64,000 bases of DNA from the NCBI GenBank assembly GCA_030068075.1, contig CM057837.1, positions 22,227,691 through 22,291,690 of the forward strand, in the 5' to 3' direction. Under the pieces are notes generated by a model. It ran no database searches. It was not told where the DNA came from and saw only the letters and a list, made by a program, of their open reading frames with translations. This DNA comes from Paguma larvata. Its lineage: Eukaryota > Chordata > Mammalia > Carnivora > Viverridae. The stretch's first letter is position 1. Each line of letters begins with the position of its first letter. Below are positions 59,602 to 64,000 of this stretch, piece by piece. A program made the position numbers and the translations under genes.

Positions 59602-59924
59602 CATAGCAACATGGCTGGACCTGGAGGGTATTATGCTGAGTGAAATAAGTCAGCCAGAGAAAGACAGATACTATATGTTTCCAGGCATAGGTGGACTTTG
59701 AGAGACTTAGCAGAAAGCCAGTGGGGGAGGGGAAGAGGGGAAAGGAAAAAAGACACAGAGAGGGAGGGAGACAAAACATAAGAGACTCTCAAAGACTAAG
59801 AACAAACTGAGGGGAGAGGGGGGTATGGGGGGGGAGATTGGGTGACGGGCACAGAGGCGGGCACTTGTTGGGATGAGCACTGGGTGTCGTATGGAAACCA
59901 ATTTGACAATAAATTATTAAAAAA
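59602..59924 (+). mobile_element. 5'-truncated young LINE-1, about 320 bp
   Basis: The body starts near the end of ORF2 (ATAGCAACATGGCTGGACC, GGTATTATGCTGAGTGAAAT) and runs through the 3' UTR and AATAAA-like AATAAATT to a poly(A) tail. It is very similar to the 3' end of the full-length copy (39,590-39,900). The TSD is approximately AAAAAAGATCTCCAA (59586-59600) and AAAAAAGGTCTCCAA (about 59,925-59,939); the left nick sequence is TTTAAAA. A coding remnant, but not a working gene. Confidence 0.9.
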
Positions 59925-59940
59925 AAAAAAGGTCTCCAAG

Positions 59941-61554
59941 TGGTTCGTGTGTAAAAGTGTTAGGGACGCGGACCTGGTGGCGGGGTATCGGCGAGGCATA
60001 TAAACCTCTTACAAGAACTGAGATTTTCCCGGGGATTCACTTTCTTGGTGGTATTTTTGTGTTCACACTTCTTTGAGGTGGGAGCCATGAAATCTTAATT
60101 CCGTTAAAAGGAAGGCAAAGTGTCCCCCCCCAGGAGCGCCCCCCCCGCCCCCAGCGTCCAGCTGCAGAAATGCAAGGAGGGGGCGGGTCCGAGAGCCAGG
60201 GTCCACGGCTACGGACACGGGGCACGTTCGCACTTGGCCCGTCCCTCCTCGGGTTCAATCTTCCCGCATCTTTTCTGAGGTCGGAGCTTTAAGTTCAGAA
60301 AGATTCAAACCTGCATGTTCCAAACAGAGCCCCGAAAAGTAAAAAGTGTCGCCTGAGGCTTTTCCTTTTAAAAAGCTCGTTTCCCTTCCCAGGCAACCAG
60401 TCGGGATGCGCAGGGAACGGTCAGGAGCCTGGGAAAGGGGAGTTCTTTCTCAAGGACGTGCACGGAGAGCTCAAGTCCCATGTTGTGTGTCCCCACGATG
60501 CCGGGGTTTGAGAGTCTGGTTTTTTCCTCCCAACGGGGCTCCATGCTGGAAGAGCCCGTTGGCTGACAGACAGTGGGGTGGGGGGACCGCAATGTTAGAA
60601 GGTCAGAGAAGATTCTCGGTACCAGAGCGAGAAGGGAGGCGCCTCGGCTTACAGTTCAGCGTCTTTCTGCGCCCCCCCCCCCCACACACACACAGAAGGA
60701 GGCCAGGAGGGAACTCGGGCTTTCCGGAGTGTGGAGTTGGGTCCGGAACCCAAGGCCACGTTGGCGCCGCCGCTGTCCCCCACCCCTGAGTTACCAGGAG
60801 AGGAACTCGAAGGCCACCTGGACTCCCCCGTATTCTCGGGGCTTTGCTGGCGCTTCGGATTTGGCAAAGGTCCCCACTCGGCTCCTCCTTTGCTCCTTTG
60901 CCCTTGACTTCTCGGAGCTCCATTCCCGCCTCTGGTCGGGGTGATGGAGGACGCGGTATCCACAACCTTCCCCGCCCACCTTCTAGCGAGCAGCCTGGGC
61001 TCGCGGCACTTGCCGCGTGCTCCTCCCCTTGGCAAGTGAGGTGAAAGTTCCAGAAGTTGCAGAAGCAGCTGAGGGAAGGGAGCCGATGGTGCCCCGAGGA
61101 GGAAGAGAGAGGATCAGGCCCGAGACCAAGGAGCGGAGTGGGGGGGGGGGGAAGGCCGCCGAGTGAGAGGCTGGAGGAGAGGAGAGCACGTTTTAAAGAG
61201 ATCTCGAGCGTCCTGGGATTTAAGTCCCGCTCGAGGCAAGGCATTCAACCAAGCCCTTCCTTCCTTCTGTGGCTTCTTGGAGGTACAGCCCCTTTCTGTG
61301 TGGGTACACATTGGCGGCGCTGGGCTGGGGCTCGGAGTGGCTTCATTTTACTTGGGGGACGCACAAAATGTGCATACTACTTCTTCTGGGTGCCCATCGC
61401 CCCAAAACAGAAGCCCTGCCCCAGCCCGAGGAGCCCACGCTGCAGGCAGCGGTGTGCAGCCGAGAAGGGCCGCAGACGCTTCTGGAATCTTCTGAGTAGT
61501 CAGTCATCCGTTTCTGACCCATGGGCTCCTACGGGTGCTGACGGATCTTCAGGT
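59941..61554. other. Intergenic, nothing recognised
   Basis: GC-rich sequence with short C runs (60,126; 60,680) and G run (61,141). Frames exist on both strands without known domains. Confidence 0.5.
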
Positions 61555-61790
61555 GGCATTGAGGCATAATGGTTCAGACCGTGTGCTCTGGAGTCAGGCT
61601 TCAAGTTCTGGACGGTTCCTCATTGCCTGGTGGCTCTGGAAAGTTGATTTCCTGCCTTCGAGCGTTCGTTTCCTCACCTGTAAAATGGGGGTGATAAAGC
61701 TGACCTCACAGAGTTGTTTGGGGGATGACATAATAGATACAAAGGGCAGTGCCCAGTCCTTGATAAGCAATTCCATCATCGTAGACGAGG
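61555..61790 (+). repeat. MIR SINE, + strand
   Basis: GAGGCATAATGGTTCAGACC, TGCTCTGGAGTCAGGCTTCA, TTTCCTCACCTGTAAAATGG, CTGACCTCACAGAGTTGTTT and GGGCAGTGCCCAGTCCTTG follow the complete MIR consensus order. The GGTGAT minisatellite begins immediately at its 3' end. Confidence 0.85.
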
Positions 61791-61791
61791 A

Positions 61792-62960
61792 TGTAGATGG
61801 TGGTGGTGACGATGACGATGACAATGGTTAAGATCATGGTGGTGATAATTCTGACTGTATGGTGGTGGTGCTGGTGCTGCTGGTGGTGGAGGTGGTGGTG
61901 GAGGTGGTGATGGAGGTGGTGGTGGAGGTGATGGTGGAGGTGGTGGTGATGGTGCTGGTGGTGATGAGGTGGTGGAGGTGGTGGTGATGGTGGTGGTGAT
62001 GGTGATGATGGTGATGGAGGTGGTGATGATGGTGGTGGTGATGGTGATGATGGTGATGGAGGTGGTAATGATGGTGGTGGTGATGGTGGTGATGGAGGTG
62101 GTGGTGGAGGTGGTGGAGGTGGCGATGATGGTGGTGGAGGTGGTGGAGGTGGTGGTGGTGGCGGCGGTGGTGGTGGAGGTGGTGGTGATGGAGGTGGTGG
62201 TGGTGATGGAGGTGGTGGTGGAGGTGGTGCTGATGGAGGTGGTAATGATGGTGGAGGTGGTGGTGGAGGTGGTGGTGGTGGTGGTGGTGATGGTGGAGGT
62301 GGCGATGATGGTGGCGATGATGGTGGTGCTGGTGGTGGTGCTGGTGGTGGAGGTGGTGGTGGAGGTGGTGGTGATGGAGGTGGTGGTGGTGATGGAGGTG
62401 GTGGTGGAGGTGGTGCTGATGGAGGTGGTAATGATGGTGGAGGTGATGGTGGTGATGGAGGTGGTGGTGGAGGTGGTGATGGTGGTGCTGGTGGTGGTGC
62501 TGGTGGTGATGGAGGTGGTGGTGGTGATGGAGGTGGTGGTGGTGCTGGTGGTGATGGAGGTGGTGGTGGTGATGGAGGTGGTGGTGGTGATGGTGGTGAT
62601 GGAGGTGGTGATGGAGGTGCTGGTGGTGATGGAGGTGGTGGTGGTGATGGAGGTGGTGGTGGAGGTGGCGGTGGTGGAGGTGGTGGAGGCGGTAATGGTG
62701 GAGGTGGTGATGATGGTGGTGGTGGTGGTGATGATGGTGATGGAGGTGGTAATGATGGAGGTGGTGGTGATGGAGGTGGTGATGGAGGTGCTGGTGGTGA
62801 TGGAGGTGGTGGTGGTGATGGAGGTGGTGGTGGTGATGGTGGTGATGGAGGTGGTGGTGGAGGTGGTGGTGATGGAGGTGGTGGAGGTGGTGGTGGAGGA
62901 GGTAATGGTGGAGGTGGTGATGATGGTGGTGGTGGTGGTTGTGGTGATTACGATAATGGT
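61792..62960. repeat. 1.15-kb GGTGAT/GGTGGA minisatellite
   Basis: Almost pure mixture of GGT, GAT, GGA and GCT triplets on the + strand, purest from about 61,860 to 62,941. It contains longer duplications: GGTGCTGATGGAGGTGGTAA recurs 186 bp apart (62226 and 62412), and ATGGAGGTGCTGGTGGTGAT recurs 171 bp apart (62611 and 62782). The 347-codon + and 395-codon minus open frames through it encode only Met/Val/Glu or Thr/Ser/Ile repeats and should not be read as proteins. Confidence 0.96.
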
Positions 62961-64000
62961 CACGATGATGCTTGTTTCTCGAGCCAGATCTTTGCTCAGA
63001 GTCCTGCCCTGACCCCCCTGAGCACCTGGGCCCTTTCTCTCCCTTACTGCCCTGCGCGGCTCCGGGCCTGGACTCCTGTCCCCTTTGCCAGCTTACGAGT
63101 GTCTGGCACCAAACTTACCAGCCACGGTGGGAGGAGCAGTTAGGCCATGAGATGGGGCGAGGGGTTCCTGTATCTCCCTGCTGGAGCTGTTGACGCCGGC
63201 CGTGGGCTCTCTCTCAACTCAGTTTCTGGGCCTTTCTGGCCAGGGCAGAGTTGTACCAGCGGCCTCACCCCGTCGGAGGTGGGGCTTCAAGTGACAGATG
63301 CTGTTGAGCCCTGTGCCCTCGGTGCTAAGCTGCAGCAGTCCCTGGAGCCCAGCCTGGTTCCCGCTCCCAAGGGCTTCGCTTGGGCACAGCTCCTCGGTCT
63401 CCTGTGACCACAGGACTTCTGCCTCTGCTCTAGCCGCCCCCTGACCGCTGGAAATGGCACCGGTTTCAAGCCTTTCTTCATTCAGAATATAGCTCTCCCT
63501 GAGAGGGGCCATGCTTTAAGCCGGAGTGCCAAAGCCTCGAGAGTCCCGGCTGCCTCGTTGGTCCCCATCTGTGCAAAGCATTCACAGCTCACAGTGAACA
63601 GGACTGGGCGTCAAGGACCGAGCATTCGGCTTGACGGCAGGGCCACCTACCCCACTGTATCCTGTTGTACAGGCCGCTCCCTTTGGAGATAAAGAGACAG
63701 AGGAAGCAAAGCGAGTAACTTGTGAATGGATGCTGGAACCTGGGAGGAGACGGGAAAACACCCATAGAACGGAACAACCTCGAACCTTCTGGCCAGATTG
63801 CTCCTGCCTTACCATTTTGCCTCAGGAGGACTTCAGCTGCTTCCTGCAGTTTCAGGGAGGGAGGGGCCCACCTCACTGCAGCCGGACAGAAGGTGAAGGC
63901 TGAGCGTTGGGATCAGGAGGAACGGGACACCAGGCCCATGTGACACCAAGCAGACAGGACGCCCGGTGGCCATCCTTGCGCACGGAGTCAGGTCCAAGCC
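62961..64000. other. Intergenic, nothing recognised
   Basis: Sequence right of the minisatellite. A stretch near 63,630-63,760 (CTCCCTTTGGAGATAAAGAG, GTAACTTGTGAATGGATG) might be a minus-strand MIR. No exon recognised up to the window end. Confidence 0.45.

Noticed and set aside
61776..63012. 347- and 395-codon frames on opposite strands across the GGT/GAT array
   Set aside because: They encode only repeating Met/Val/Glu or Thr/Ser/Ile and exist because the repeat unit is a multiple of three.

Overview
The window is mammalian nuclear DNA, almost certainly from a cat-like carnivore. Three things show this. It carries about ten copies of the tRNA-Lys-derived carnivore SINE (SINEC type, head GGGGCGCCTGGGTGGCTCAG, tail of CT-rich sequence plus AAATA). 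It carries a young carnivore-type LINE-1. Its only host gene has intron-exon structure and typical vertebrate coding sequence. The felid assignment is recall-based and was not checked by alignment.

Host gene. The last three coding exons of CHST15 (N-acetylgalactosamine 4-sulfate 6-O-sulfotransferase, also called GalNAc4S-6ST or BRAG) lie on the + strand at 3881-4037, 9905-10052 and 11633-11823. They join in frame and end at a TGA at 11821. A long 3' UTR follows, probably to about 14,125, where an ATTAAA signal lies. Bases 1-3880 are upstream intron. The penultimate introns contain old MIR, L2 and MER5A repeats and one SINE.

From about 14.1 kb to the end I recognise no further host coding exon. 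In human the next gene in this direction is CPXM2, so this looks like the CHST15-CPXM2 intergenic interval. It contains GC-rich 20-bp and 60-bp minisatellites (16.8-17.2 kb and 19.6-19.8 kb), an old antisense L1 with two nested SINEs (26.4-27.7 kb), and further scattered SINEs and MIRs.

The centrepiece is at 33.1-40.1 kb. A solo endogenous-retrovirus LTR (minus orientation, 4-bp TAGC duplication) is split by a full-length 6.7-kb LINE-1. That L1 has a perfect 15-bp target-site duplication, a monomer-bearing CpG-rich 5' UTR, uninterrupted ORF1 (297 aa) and ORF2 (1307 aa from the conserved start), all the key endonuclease, reverse transcriptase and Cys-motif residues, and an AATAAA plus poly(A) tail. 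It looks recently inserted and potentially active. A second, related LTR lies at 40.8-41.5 kb.

The right-hand third holds SINEs with large simple-repeat expansions, an old L1 fragment, a short 5'-truncated young L1 inserted into a MER5A (59.6 kb), and a 1.15-kb GGTGAT/GGTGGA minisatellite (61.8-62.95 kb) with higher-order duplications. I saw no prokaryotic genes, CRISPR array, rRNA or free-standing tRNA genes. Many open frames here are chance products of GC-rich or simple-repeat DNA.
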